In this document: piece after piece, positions 1-10,040 of the stretch | Layout of the letters: every line of letters begins with the position of its first letter | Position numbering within the stretch: position 1 is the stretch's first letter | From: Bufo bufo | Lineage: Eukaryota; Chordata; Amphibia; Anura; Bufonidae | Assembly (NCBI RefSeq): GCF_905171765.1 | Contig: NC_053390.1 | Span: 505,334,301-505,398,300 of the forward strand | Reading direction: 5' to 3' | Length of the DNA stretch: 64,000 nt | Program-made: the position numbers and the translations under genes | The notes under the pieces: model-generated | What the model saw: only the letters and a program-made list of their open reading frames with translations | The model's database searches: none | Told to the model about the DNA's origin: nothing

Positions 1-438
1 GGCGCACCACAAGACACAAAATGGCCGCCGATCACCCCAGAAAAAAGTGACTGAAAAACGCTCTGGGCAGCCTTAAAACAGTGAGCAATTGAATAGCAGA
101 GGTTGTATGATACACAGCTGTATATCGATCACTTCAGTAAATAAATCCCTGCCTAATCTCGCCCTAACAGCAGCAGCTGCATCCTCTCCCTACACTGATC
201 AGAGCAGAGTGATGTGCGGCGCTACGTGACTCCAGCTTAAATAGAGGCTGGGTCACATGCTGCACTGGCCAATCACAGCCATGCCAATAGTAGGCATGGC
301 TGTGATGGCCTCTTGGGGCAAGTAGTATGACGCTTGTTGATTGGCTGCTTTGCAGCCTTTTAAAAAGCACCAAGAAAGCGCCGAACACCGAACCCGAACC
401 CGGACTTTTACGAAAATGTTCGGGTTCGCTCAGCCCTA
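1..438 (-). mobile_element. hAT-type element terminus (left-truncated by the window)
   Basis: Read on the minus strand this begins TAGGGCTGAGCGAACCCGAA and continues as the same family whose 5' end lies at 40635-41040 on the plus strand. The shared parts are the 'GTTCGGGTTCGG' block, the palindromic 'CAGCCATGCC..GGCATGGCTG' block, a CCAAT box and a TATA-like TATTTAAG near 236-244. It is therefore the promoter-bearing end of a hAT element lying on the minus strand. The rest is outside the window. The family call rests on the TIR style and on the hAT transposase linked to the second copy. Confidence 0.7.
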
Positions 439-439
439 G

Positions 440-1015
440 TTCCTAGGAATGAGTCCAGGTATTCACCTTAAAAAGGTGATTAATCTACAAAAACGCACAG
501 TTAAGACTGTGTTAATCCAGTCATGCAGAGATTAGCCTCGGTTAGTCAGACGGAATATAGGCTATGTCCAGACTGTTAGTCAATTATAGATCTATTGGTT
601 AGGTAGAGTTAGTAGATTAAATGGTACTTGGTGTCTTACCGGTGATGTGTTTCCTCAAAGCCGGTGACTGTTGGTTCCGTACCACAGCTACTACTCACCG
701 CGCTGTACGTCTCTGCAATAACCTGCCGGCGTCCTCGCTTGCCACTGGCTATCACGTGGTCTCGGCCAAGAATCGCGAGAAGAGACTTTCAGCTGCCGTC
801 TCCGAATTAAAGATAAACAGTCCTGGAGATGTAGGTCTTAGGAGCGCTCCGATTTTGTTTGATCAGTCCATACAAGAATGTAACTCGATATTTCCAGTAG
901 ATAAAGATGCAGGGGTGAATCACGCCAGACGAGTTTCGGGGACTGCTTTCCCCTTCCTCAGTGGCTCTACCCCCATTAATTCGTCATATCCTTTTATATA
1001 ACCTCCAGTAGTCAT
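440..1015 (-). other. Possible Penelope-like retroelement fragment with a hammerhead-like core
   Basis: On the minus strand, 961-934 reads CTGAGGA, one A, GGGG, an 8-nt loop, CCCC, GAAA. This is the layout of a hammerhead ribozyme core (CUGANGA, stem II, GAAA) apart from the extra A. A second sequence of the same layout lies at 58233-58201 next to a similar CpG-rich stretch. Penelope-like elements are known to carry such motifs. An open frame of 126 codons at 621-1001 on the plus strand has no recognisable domain and I do not call it a gene. Confidence 0.35.
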
Positions 1016-1562
1016 CAAAAACAGGACTGGAGCAGAAAACGATCCTTGCAATTTAGTTGCGTTTTGCGTGCGGTTTTTACATATTTTTTACACATTGCTA
1101 TAGTCAGTAGAAATGAGTCTACAATATTGCTATCTTAAGAAAAACAAAAAAAATGAGGAAAATATATACATACATCATATATAACAAAGCCCATACATGT
1201 TTCCATAAGGGTGCGACCATATTAATCTTACAAAGTGTGAATATACTTTAAATCACCAAACAATTCAATAATGTATCCACCTAATATACGATTATCCATA
1301 TATATTGGTATAATAAGTGTCCAACCTCAAATAAAGGGGTTTCCATTAGAGGAATATTCCTTGTGTTTTAATTACAATAGTGGTACAATATTTATTATAG
1401 TGTAGCCTATTATTATAGGTTAACTGAGAGAGAGAAAAAATAACATAATTTTTTTTTTTATGTGAGTTTCTCCTGGGACTTGAATTTAGGATTTCCATAT
1501 ACAAAACAAAGCACTAATCACCAAGCTATAACATTACCACTTAGAGAAATATGTTCATATTA
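1016..1562. other. AT-rich stretch, nothing recognised
   Basis: This is low-GC sequence with homopolymer runs and short ATATA tracts. I see no reading frame with a domain, no terminal repeat pair and no RNA gene. It may be the decayed body of the neighbouring retroelement fragment, but nothing visible proves that. Confidence 0.4.
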
Positions 1563-1748
1563 GGCTGAGTTCACACTTCAGTTATTTGGTCAGTTATTTC
1601 TATCAGTTATTGGGAGCCAAAACCAGGAGTGAGGTTGTCAGGTGTAATGATTTCATTTGTATCTATTCTGTTTTTGGCCCACACCTGGTTTTGGCTCACA
1701 ATAATTGATGGAAATAGCTGACAAAAAAACTGAAGTGTGAACTTAGCC
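1563..1748. mobile_element. Palindromic MITE (Harbinger-like, TSD TTA)
   Basis: The ends are inverted repeats: GGCTGAGTTCACACTTCAGT on the left and the complement of its core, CTGAAGTGTGAAC, on the right. TTA flanks both sides (1560-1562 and 1749-1751). A three-base TTA/TAA duplication with an AT-rich palindrome fits PIF/Harbinger-type MITEs. The 186-bp body has no coding potential. Confidence 0.75.
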
Positions 1749-1804
1749 TTACAGGTATCTTTATAATCATATATTGTGCCTGTGAATAAAGCATTAATAT
1801 GTAG

Positions 1805-3686
1805 CAGAGGCGTGCGCATGGGGTGTGCCGGGTGTGCCTGGGCACACCCTAATCACACCCCTGTGCTCCGCTTCCTGCACTGCCGCCTGCCAGTCGCCCC
1901 GCACTAGTGTCCGACCGCACAGCTTCATGTCATGTATGAGAGTGACATACATACATACTGCGTGCTGGTCTGTAGTGTAATCCAGACTCCACCCCCACTG
2001 CTTCACTGTTCTCCTTGTCTCCTTGTGACGTCACTCACTCTGATGTAACGCGCCGGCTCCGCCTGCTTCATTAATAAAGTGGGAGGAGCATGCGCGTGCA
2101 GCGTGACGGAGTGAGTGACGTCACGTTACGCTGCCGCCGCCTGCCAGTGCCTATTTTGAATGTTTGAAGAGCGGGAGCCTGCCTGCCCGCGCCCAGTGTG
2201 CCTAACTGCCCCAGTGAATGGATTCTGATCTTGTCTACAGTCCTGACTGTCCCAGTAAGTTAGTGAAGTAATAGATAAGGATTATTAGATAGTAGTAATA
2301 CTAGTACATACTTTGCACAAGTTTATTATTTACAACTTAAGCTCACTTACATAAGGAACGCGGGGTCCATCTTACAATAGTTGCCGGCCTCCACCCCCTG
2401 TTGGGGGTCAGTCACTGTCAGGGACACTGTTATGGGGGGGGGGGGGGGGTAGATATCTGTGGATGATCATGACACATATAGCACAAGATGCTGGCGCTGC
2501 TATATATGTGTGTCATCCATAGATCCCCCCGGCCCCCCATAACAGTGTCATCCACAGATCCCCCCCGCATCTGTGTCAGATTCCACACAAATGATCATGC
2601 CCTCATAACAGTGCCATCCACAGATATCCCCTTAACAGTTTATTAAGGGGATATCTGTGGATCACTGTTATGGGGAGATCTGTGGATGACGCACTGTTAA
2701 TAACAATGCATCATCCACAGATGCCCCCATAACCGTGTGTCATTCACTGATGCCCATAATCGTGTGTCATCCACTGATGCTCATAACAGTGTGTCATCCA
2801 CTGATGCCCATAACAGTGCATCATCCACAGATGTCCCCATAACAGTGCATCATCCACAGATGCCAAAACAGTGTGTCATCCACAGATGCCCCCATAACAG
2901 TGCGTCATCCATAGATGCCCCCATAATAGTGTCATCCACAGATGCCCATAACAGTGTGTCATCCACAGATGCCCATAACAGTTCATCATCCACAGATGCC
3001 CCCATAATAGTGTCATCCACAGATGCCCCCATAATAGTGTCATCCACAGATGCCCCCATAATAGTGTCATCCACAGATGCCCATAACAGTGCATCATCCA
3101 CAGATGCCCCCATAATAGTGTCATCCACAGATGCCCATAACAGTGCATCATCCACAGATGCCCCCATAATAGTGTCATCCACTGATGCCCATAACAGTGC
3201 GTTATCCACAGATGCCCATATGTCACGCCCTGCCCTGTGGGTGTTCTGAGACGATCTGTCAGAGTTGCTGCATGTGACTCGATCTGACTGTTTTGGGTTT
3301 GAACAGAATCCCACCTCCCATCAGGTGTGGTTCGTTTGGTAATTGGTGAGGCTATTTATTCCTCTCGCTCCCTATAGCCTTTGCGGGTTATAGTGCTGGA
3401 AGTTTTGGTGGATTGTCTGCGCCAGCTCATCTAAAGATAAGTCCTTTTTCCTTTTGTGTCTGTTTTTACTAGGCCCCTAGAGTGATGCTAGCTCCTTTGG
3501 TGGTTGAAGGAGCTGGTAGTCTTTTTCCTTTTTCCCTACTGCTGAGGGTTTGGTCCAGTGTGTTTCAGCTTAGGTATGTGGGCATGTACAGTATATATAT
3601 ATATATATTTACATTTACACACGCGCGTGGCGTGTGTTAGTGCTTTAGGGTGCACACCCTAATGCAATAGGCTGCGCACGCCTATG
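1805..3686. mobile_element. Nonautonomous hAT element with internal minisatellite, TSD ATATGTAG
   Basis: The element starts CAGAGGCGTGCGCA and ends TGCGCACGCCTATG, and an exact 8-bp direct repeat ATATGTAG flanks it (1797-1804 and 3687-3694). Eight-base duplications and CAG-type ends are hallmarks of hAT transposons. The 1.88-kb body has no transposase. It is GC-rich near 1850-2200, then holds a large 28-bp minisatellite. Long reading frames in the minisatellite are artefacts of a repeat unit that lacks stops. Confidence 0.85.
2700..3225. repeat. Minisatellite, about 28-bp unit (CATAACAGTGTGTCATCCAC type)
   Basis: About 19 head-to-tail units of roughly 27-29 bp read CCCATAACAGTG, then (TG)TCATCCACAGATG. 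Units in the opposite orientation occur just upstream at 2400-2700, so the array and its flank can fold back. It lies inside the hAT element 1805-3686. A very similar unit forms the array at 39150-39640 inside a different, Tc1-like element. Confidence 0.9.
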
Positions 3687-3694
3687 ATATGTAG

Positions 3695-4044
3695 ATTAGC
3701 TTTCTGAGAAGCTCTCAGTGTGGTGAAGCTATAGTACAGAGTATATGATATTTAGGTACTAGGACACAGGTCTGCCCTCAGCATGCTGATGTCTAGCCCT
3801 GTCAATCAAGGGGAGGGGGTGTTACAAAGCAGTGCTCAAAGGATTCAGCCCCATCTACTGGTGCTAGAACATATCATTTGCATATGAATAAAATGCAGAT
3901 TTCTCTGCAACTATTTAGCATACAGACAAAAGAAAGGTATAGTTTTTATTAGTATGATGAGCCCTACCAGACAGTATGACTGGTTTAATAGGGTTGATCA
4001 TGCTGACAGAGCCTCTTTCGGCTGCACTAGAGTGGCACAGATGA
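3695..4044. other. Unassigned sequence
   Basis: I find no gene, terminal repeat or RNA gene here. The last part (about 3950-4044) probably continues the decayed Ty3/gypsy body that yields the RNase H fragment next to it, because the same minus-strand frame neighbours it. Confidence 0.3.
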
Positions 4045-4269
4045 TCAGGACAGAGGTGCTAGGGCTCCACTACCCAGACAGTCCGTTGAATGAGAGAGAG
4101 CATCCACCTTGGTATTCTGCTCAGCTAGGTGGAAATGCAGAATAAGATCAAACTGAGCTAAAAAAAACAGCAACTGGCGAGGGTTAAGACGCTGCGCAGA
4201 CTGAAGATAGGTCAAGTTCCTGTCTGTGTAGATGACAAAATGGAGGGCGCTTTTTAGGAATTTGTCCAT
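4045..4269 (-). pseudogene. Ty3/gypsy RNase H fragment
   Basis: The minus-strand frame of 74 codons contains HFVIYTDRNLTYLQSAQRLN followed by NPRQ..FFLAQFDLILHFHLAEQNTKVDALS. This is the end of a Ty3/gypsy RNase H domain, with TD(H)RNL..L, W-less PRQ, and the D-A-L-S 'AD(A)LSR' block. In active elements the domain follows reverse transcriptase in the pol polyprotein and degrades the RNA strand of the hybrid. Only this fragment is left. The minus-strand LTR element 4310-6014 is inserted just upstream of it. The call is firm for family and weak for exact lineage. Confidence 0.75.
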
Positions 4270-4309
4270 TCTTCAAGGGCTAACACAGATATTAAGTAGT
4301 GTTTATCTT

Positions 4310-5172
4310 TGTAACGGAACGCCTAGCACCCCGACCGGGTACCTCCGTCGATAGAAGCTCCTAGTGCTTCCAGAGGACTCCAAGCACTCCACTTGACACC
4401 ATCAGCACTGCAGACCCCACGAACCGCCGTCTCCTACCCATCCTGGACCTACGACAAGGCTCCAGGCTCCAGTGGGTGACCCTCTCCTAAATCCAGAGAC
4501 AGGAACCAGGAGCAAGCTCTTACAAGAGCTTATACTGAGGGGAGTATTGTGATATAGCAATCCCCAAGAGTGTAGTTATTCCATCCCCCAAACATGAGCC
4601 AAGACTTCATGAAGGTATAAAACAGGAACTCCTTTATTGAGGGCTACCCGCCCGTATTTATGCAGGTCCCCATCTGGTGGACACGCCCCTAGTGGACCAG
4701 AAGGAAGACTGCGACACAGGACAGATATGCAGCAACTCAGGATACACAGACACAACACATCCCCACAATGCATCATGGTTTCCTCCTCTCTGCCCTGGAG
4801 ACACCCGAGGAGTAATCCAAATATCTCTCAAGACAAAGGGAAATCGCCAATACACATGTGGGGACAACCGGACAGAAATCACCACCCAAACACACAATGT
4901 CAAAACCCCACAGCAAACACAGACATTTAACATATTCCCAGATAGCTCAAGTTTGAGTGCATATCATTAGGTGAATGGCACTCAGAATACGCAAATACAA
5001 TACAATTAGCTATCTGGGTACCCTCACATAACAAAATACAATTGCAAAGACAGATTTAAGCTGTTCGGCCGGTCTGTCTGCTCCTTTAAAGTTAGTATGG
5101 GCCATAATCCTGAGGCAAGAGGCTGATAAACAGGCCTCTCCAAAACCCAGTGGCGAGGTTGGTTTCGCCACA
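4310..5172 (-). repeat. 3' LTR of the minus-strand LTR element
   Basis: This 863-bp terminal repeat runs TG...CA on the minus strand. Its first 160 bases are matched by the partial 5' LTR at 5851-6014 with only a few differences, so the two came from one insertion. The plus-strand face contains reading frames of about 95 codons, which I regard as chance. Confidence 0.8.
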
Positions 5173-5850
5173 CATCTCCCCCTCCCAGGGAAGACTAACC
5201 AGATACCTGACCTCACGGTCAGTACCTGAGTTAGTCTGGCAGTCCAACCACAACCCAATACTGGACCTGTTGAATTTTGGGGCCTGGCTCTGTTTTGTAT
5301 GTCCCCAGCTGTTGAGTGGGCATCTGCGACTTCTTGCTTCCTTGTGGTTCTCTAGCTTGGAGCTGTAGGTACTTGGTGGGCAGAGGCCGACTGCGCTCTG
5401 CCCAGATGCCAGCTCTTCCGCTGGGGTAGCCAGTGGGAAGTCCGGCTCTGGAGAAGAGGATAGGGGAGGGCAGAGGCCCCCTGATGCCAGTGCTTCAGCT
5501 GGGGTGCATGGTGCCAACTCCTGCTAGGTAGTAACTGAATGGTTAGGGCAGAGGCCAGCGGCGCTCTGCTCTGATGCCAGCTCTTCTGCTGGAGAGGGGT
5601 CAGTGGGGTTTAAAGCCTTACCCACTACCCTCAGTATTGGGCTGGGAGAGAGCTGTGGAGGGGGGCTATCACTTACCCCCTCCTCTGGATACCCCATCTG
5701 CCGCTGGGGAGAGAGACCAACTGTCTCCCCTCCCTGTAGAGTATACTGTCGCTGGGTAGTGAGACCGGCTGTCTCCACTACCAGTGAGTCTGGTTGTTGC
5801 AGAGATGAGGGACCGACAATCTCCTCTCCCTGTACTCCCAGTGGCAGTTG
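5173..5850 (-). other. Residual interior of the LTR element, repeat-like coding remnant
   Basis: The 678 bp between the LTR pieces repeats a motif that on the minus strand translates to variants of TPAEELASGQSAVGLCP (about 5380-5440, 5450-5510, 5540-5610). Each unit is about 70-90 bp. I cannot match it to gag, protease or polymerase. It may be a low-complexity 3' accessory stretch or a noncoding minisatellite that stays open by chance. Confidence 0.5.
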
Positions 5851-6019
5851 GCTATCTGGGTACCCTCACATAACAAAATACAATTGCAAAGACAGATTTA
5901 AGCTGTGCGGCCCGTCTGTCTGCTCCTTTAAAATTAGTATGGGCCATAATCCTGAGGCAAGAGGCTGATAAACAGGCCTCTCCAAAACCCAGTGGCGAGG
6001 TTGTTTTCGCCACAATCTT

Positions 6020-6234
6020 GAATTTTTATTGCTTCAAGATCTAGAAAATATTCTAGATTTTTTTTTAATCACTATTATGCTATCTATCTTCCATATCTTT
6101 TTTTTATAGTTATTATTTTACCTATCATTAATACATTTTTATTAGAAGTGTTTTTTAACCTATCAATTTATTTTTATAGATGTTATATTATTAAATCATT
6201 ACATATAATATACAATACACAACATATAACAATC
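6020..6234. other. AT-rich spacer
   Basis: Very AT-rich DNA between the LTR element and the foldback element. Nothing is recognised. Confidence 0.4.
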
Positions 6235-7389
6235 ACACAAAGGCTGTATGCCAAAAGCCAGATATGCTCAAGCCAACAACCTATCCATGAGACAGGTACA
6301 GTCAGCATACCTTACAATGGCAGCCTTGTGCACTATGAGGGAGTTATCACACCTTGGATAAATATCATGGGCTATGATATCGCCAGGACCAGCTCTCATC
6401 TGACTGAAAGCCAGTAAGGATACTTCCACATTAGCGGTAGGTGACTCTAGCAGGTGAACAGTCTTAGTTCACATGTGCCCCCAGACTGCCGCTCCATCCC
6501 CATTGACTATAATGGGGGTGGAGTTCCGGCAGGGCAAGAGGCAGCCGGACTAAAAGTACTGCATGCAGTACTTTTAGTCCGGCTGCCTCTTGCCCTGCCG
6601 GAACTCCACCCCTATTATAGTCAATGGGGATGGGGCAGCAGTCCAGGAGGCACACATTAACTAACGGCAGGACGGATCTGACAGGCTGTTCACCCACTCA
6701 AACAGCCTGCTGGAGTCCCCTGCTACTAGTGTGAAACTAGCCTAAGCCTCAAAGTTGCTTGATTTAAGTTGGATGGCTTGGGGGGACCTGCACACCTAGA
6801 TCATTATAATTAGGGTGACCAAAATTGTTTAAAAAAAATTGGGATGCCAGTTAACTCTTCTCTCACTGCTTAGGAGAGCTGCATAAAATTTTTCTGTTTT
6901 CTAATTGTCATAATATTATATTCAATAACCTTTCTATACTGTTGTCATGTAAACTCATTTGCATAAACTTGAATATGGGAAAGACATGCAAATAGTGTTT
7001 CAGCTGAAAAACAAGGCAGATTCTGCTAATTTGCATGTCTTTCCCATATTCAAGTTTATGCAAATGAGTTTACATGACAAAACACTATAGAAAGGTTATT
7101 GAATATAATATTAGGACAATTAGAAAACTGAACATTTTTATGCAGCCCTCCTAAGCAGTGAGAGAAGAGTTAAATGGCATCCAAAAAAAAATAAAAAAAA
7201 TGTTGTCACCCTAATGATAATGATCTAGGTGCACAGGTCAAGCCATCCAACTTAAATAAAGAAACTTTGAGGTTTACTGGCTCTCAGTCAGATGAGAGCT
7301 GGATGTCTTATAGTGCACAAGACTGCCTTTGTAAGGTATGCTGACTGTACCTGTCTCATGGATAGGTTATTGGCATACAGCCTTTGTGT
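6235..7389. mobile_element. Giant palindromic foldback element
   Basis: The two arms are inverted copies of each other. ACACAAAGGCTGTATGCC opens the left arm and GGCATACAGCCTTTGTGT closes the right. Similarity continues inward through the 'CCTATCCATGAGACAGGTACA', 'GATCATTAT' and 'TTGAATATGGGAAAGACATG' blocks to a centre near 7005. A 325-bp MITE interrupts the left arm (6418-6742). Without it the element is about 830 bp. I see no coding frame. The superfamily is not clear because I cannot see a convincing target duplication. Confidence 0.8.
6418..6742. mobile_element. Palindromic MITE (Harbinger-like, TSD TAA) nested in the foldback
   Basis: The ends GGATACTTCCACATTAG and CTAGTGTGAAACTAGCC are inverted relatives of the 'GGCTACTTTCACAC' family. 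TAA flanks both sides (6415-6417 and 6743-6745). The centre pairs 'CCATCCCCATTGACTATAAT' with its complement. Its position inside one arm of the foldback makes it the younger insertion. Confidence 0.8.
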
Positions 7390-7811
7390 ATTTGTCTGTT
7401 TATTATATGTCATAGGTAATGAAATTGCTTGCGCAATATGTGCATTTTACATTACTGATTTTCACTATTGTGAATATGTGGCAAAAATTTGCTAAATATC
7501 ACAAATTCAAATATTGTTTATGCCGCCCATCACTAATATTAAGCAAATCATAGAAGATGTTAACAAATTCCTGGCATACAGTGCGAGTGTTGCACAGGCC
7601 AAAGAGCCTAATGAGATAGTCGTAATGGCTGTCATAGGTATTAAATGCAGACTTCCACTCGTAGCTGTCTCGTATACGAATCAACTTGTATGCTCCTCAG
7701 AGATCCAACTTTGTGAACACTGACTGTCCCTAACCAGAACCGGGCCGTTGATCATCTGGTACTGGTCTGCGGGGAGCGCCAGAGTTAAATGGCAGACTGT
7801 GCATGTTTAGT
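7390..7811. other. Unassigned sequence
   Basis: No gene or repeat structure is recognised. Short frames of 60-70 codons occur on both strands and have no domain. Confidence 0.3.
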
Positions 7812-8015
7812 TTAAAGTGGTTGTCTGGGTGTCTTATGATAATCTATCCTCAAGATAATTCATTAGTGGCTGATGTGTAAGGGTCCGACTTCCCGCACCC
7901 TGCAGTTCAGCTGTTTGAAGAGGCTGCAGCCTCTTCCTAGGCCAGTGATGTAATGTTCATCGGTCCCATGGCCTAGGCAGTGCTTTGTCCCATTCAAGTA
8001 AACTAATAATACAAC
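7812..8015. mobile_element. Left half of a palindromic TTAA MITE split by a gypsy LTR
   Basis: It starts TTAAAGTGGTTGTCTGGG (7812 on) and holds 'ATCCTCAAGATA', whose inverted relative 'CCTATCCTAAGGATAGG' is seen at 9911-9935. The stretch 'CTTGGTAAACTGTGAGG..' through 'CACTCAGAAAACC' at 9780-9955 would be the other arm. The solo LTR 8016-9362 with its TSD separates the halves. Confidence 0.5.
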
Positions 8016-9362
8016 TGTGAGGAATATGGATTATTATTTAATGTCAGCCATCTGCTGTCTGATAGCAGAGGGAGAAGCACCACAGGGGGTCCTGGCTTCA
8101 AACAAGCCACTCGCTTACACATAGCACCTACTCCAGCCAGCCAGAAACCCGGCTAATGGAACAGGAAAAACCTCCCCGCAGGGGGTCTATGCCATTCCCC
8201 AGTTCAATGGGAAAGTATCAGACATCATGGAACCGGCGATTCATAAGGAATTATGAATTACCCGTGCATCACATACATAATTCAGTTAGATATGTGTGTA
8301 CCAGTGGCCAAGACGGTCAGGCTGTTAAGCCGAATGCACACGGCCGTGTTTCACGGCTGTGAGCGGTCCGTGGTAACACGGCCTGGATTCCTGCTGAGAG
8401 CAGGAGCGCACGGCGTCATTGGTTTCTATGACGCCGTGCGCTTCATGCCGCCGCTGCACTACAGTAATACACTCGTATAGATCATACGAGTGTATTACTG
8501 TAGTGCAGCGGGGGCATGAAGCGCATGGCATCATAGCAACCAATGACGCCGTGCGCTCCTGCTCTCAGGAATCCAGGCTGTGTTACCACGGACCGCTCAC
8601 GGCCGTGTGCATTCGGCTTTACTCGTAGTTTGGTAATAGGACATCAGGGATGGGAGATACACATATCTCCCCACAGAAACCAAATAACGGTACCATGTTT
8701 GGACTCTACCTGTAGCTGGAACCCAGGCGGATCTGCTGGTCCCAGGGAGCTATGAACCCGAAGGGGTTTTGAGGGTCGTTGGGCTGCTAGGGCCAGCAGG
8801 GAGGAGGGACCTCTCCCAGAGGCGGAGAGGGGAAGGGCCGGCTACAGGTCAAAGGGCCCATGCAAGCCAGTGGGTGTGTGTTTCTTCTGAAGGGGGGTCA
8901 CGCTGCATACCTGTTTGAAAGGGAGCTGGAAACGTCTGACATCACTGCCTCCCATGTGACTACAGCCAAGCCTTAGAGAAACCCATTATTCATCACCACC
9001 CAAAGGACTCATACATCTGGTAAACTGACTTTTGTTTTGGCCTAGTTATACGCTACTGCGGGTTGGTTTCTCATCCTATATAATCCCGTTAGCGGACCGG
9101 GCTTATATCAAACGAGAAGCTTGTGGCAGTCTTCCCGGGCTGAGGAAGCGCTGTTTCACTGGGGCAGTGAAAAGGCTCCCTCAGCTTGTTGCCTCTCTGT
9201 GCCCGTGTGGACAGGAGGAGTCTGTGAACACTGTACCAAGCTGACCTTACCTGCTCCTCAGGGATGGCGTAACGTCACGCCTTGGTAACCAGTGACTATA
9301 CCGTATCTCGCTGGCTCTACGTATTTGGCGTCCGGCGGCAGCGAGGTGCGGTATTCGTCACA
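8016..9362 (+). mobile_element. Solo Ty3/gypsy LTR, TSD ACAAC
   Basis: The sequence begins TGTGAGGAATATGGATTA and ends GGTATTCGTCACA, and exact ACAAC repeats flank it (8011-8015 and 9363-9367). It matches the 5' LTR of the provirus at 27727-29038 over its length. An example is 'GGCCTAGTTATA.GCTAC.GCGGGTTGGTTTCTC' near 9040 and 28716. Recombination between two LTRs would leave exactly this. A palindromic MITE (8328-8618) is inserted inside. Without the MITE and its duplication it is about 1.05 kb, shorter than the 1.31-kb relative. Confidence 0.92.
8328..8618. mobile_element. Perfect-arm palindromic MITE inside the solo LTR, TSD TTA
   Basis: The 291-bp insert starts AGCCGAATGCACACGGCCGTG and ends with its complement, with TTA on both sides (8325-8327 and 8619-8621). 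The arms are almost perfectly complementary, with the centre at 'TATAGATCATACGAG' near 8475. The high arm identity implies a young insertion. Both arms are CpG-rich. Confidence 0.85.
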
Positions 9363-9368
9363 ACAACC

Positions 9369-9770
9369 ATCTGCATACGTTATGAACGGATCCGGGTTGT
9401 ATTATCTTTAACATAGCCAAGACGGATCCGTCATGAACTCCATTGAAAGTCAATGGAGGACAGATCTGTTTTCTATTGTGTCAGAGAAAACAGATCCGTC
9501 CCCATTGACTTGCATTGAGGGTCATGCCGGATCTCTCTTGCTCCGCATCCCAGGATGGAAAGCAAACTACAACTTGTTGCGGTTTGCTATCCGGTATGGG
9601 AACGCAACCAAATGGAACGGAATGCATTTTGGAGCATTCCGTTCTTTTTAGTTCAGTTTTTTCCTCATTGACAATGAATGGGTACAAAACTGAAGAGTTT
9701 TTTTTTCGGTATTGAGCCCCTATGATGGATCTCAATACCAGAAAACTAAAACGATAATGTGAAAGTAGCC
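9369..9770. mobile_element. MITE of the 'TTTCACAC' family, left end missing
   Basis: The right end GTGAAAGTAGCC followed by TAA (9771-9773) is the standard terminus of the family. The body has 'GGATCCGTC' and 'CCATTGA.TTGCATTGA' motifs seen in the related copy at 21010-21507. The expected left terminus is not present, so the copy is truncated or rearranged next to the LTR. Confidence 0.6.
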
Positions 9771-10040
9771 TAAGCTGACATACCAAGCGCAGCCGCTATC
9801 CAGTGGACTGCGCTCTGCTTGGTAAACTGTGAGGATAGTTGTTGCCCCTTCAAATAGCTAATCATCAGGGGTGCCAGATGTCGGACCCATATTGATCACA
9901 TACTAATGACCTATCCTAAGGATAGGTCATCAGTATAAAACACTCAGAAAACCAATTTTTAGCTAGAGTGTGATTAAAATCATGTAAAAAAAATACGAAT
10001 GCAGTTTAATTTTATTTTTGGTTTGAGTTGACTTGACTTA
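9771..10040. other. Likely right half of the split TTAA MITE plus unassigned AT-rich DNA
   Basis: Bases 9780-9955 look like the second arm of the element that starts at 7812, with 'CCTATCCTAAGGATAGGTCATC' forming a local palindrome. No gene is seen. Confidence 0.4.

Larger units (their letters stand above)
4310..6014 (-). mobile_element. Internally deleted LTR retrotransposon, minus strand, TSD ATCTT
   Basis: Read on the minus strand it starts TGTGGCGAAA at 6014 and ends GTTCCGTTACA at 4310. The 5-bp repeat ATCTT sits on both sides (4305-4309 and 6015-6019). A near-complete LTR occupies 4310-5172. The other LTR is reduced to its first 164 bp (5851-6014), repeated almost identically at 5011-5172. 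A purine-rich tract just before the 3' LTR (GGGAGGGGGAGATG on the minus strand, about 5173-5190) is a plausible polypurine tract. No gag-pol domain remains inside. Confidence 0.85.

Noticed and set aside
621..1001. 126-codon open frame near the left edge
   Set aside because: No recognisable domain, and it runs antisense across the hammerhead-like motif of a retroelement fragment.
2737..3314. Overlapping long frames on both strands (up to 170 codons)
   Set aside because: They are translations of the 28-bp minisatellite; a unit without stops stays open in several frames.
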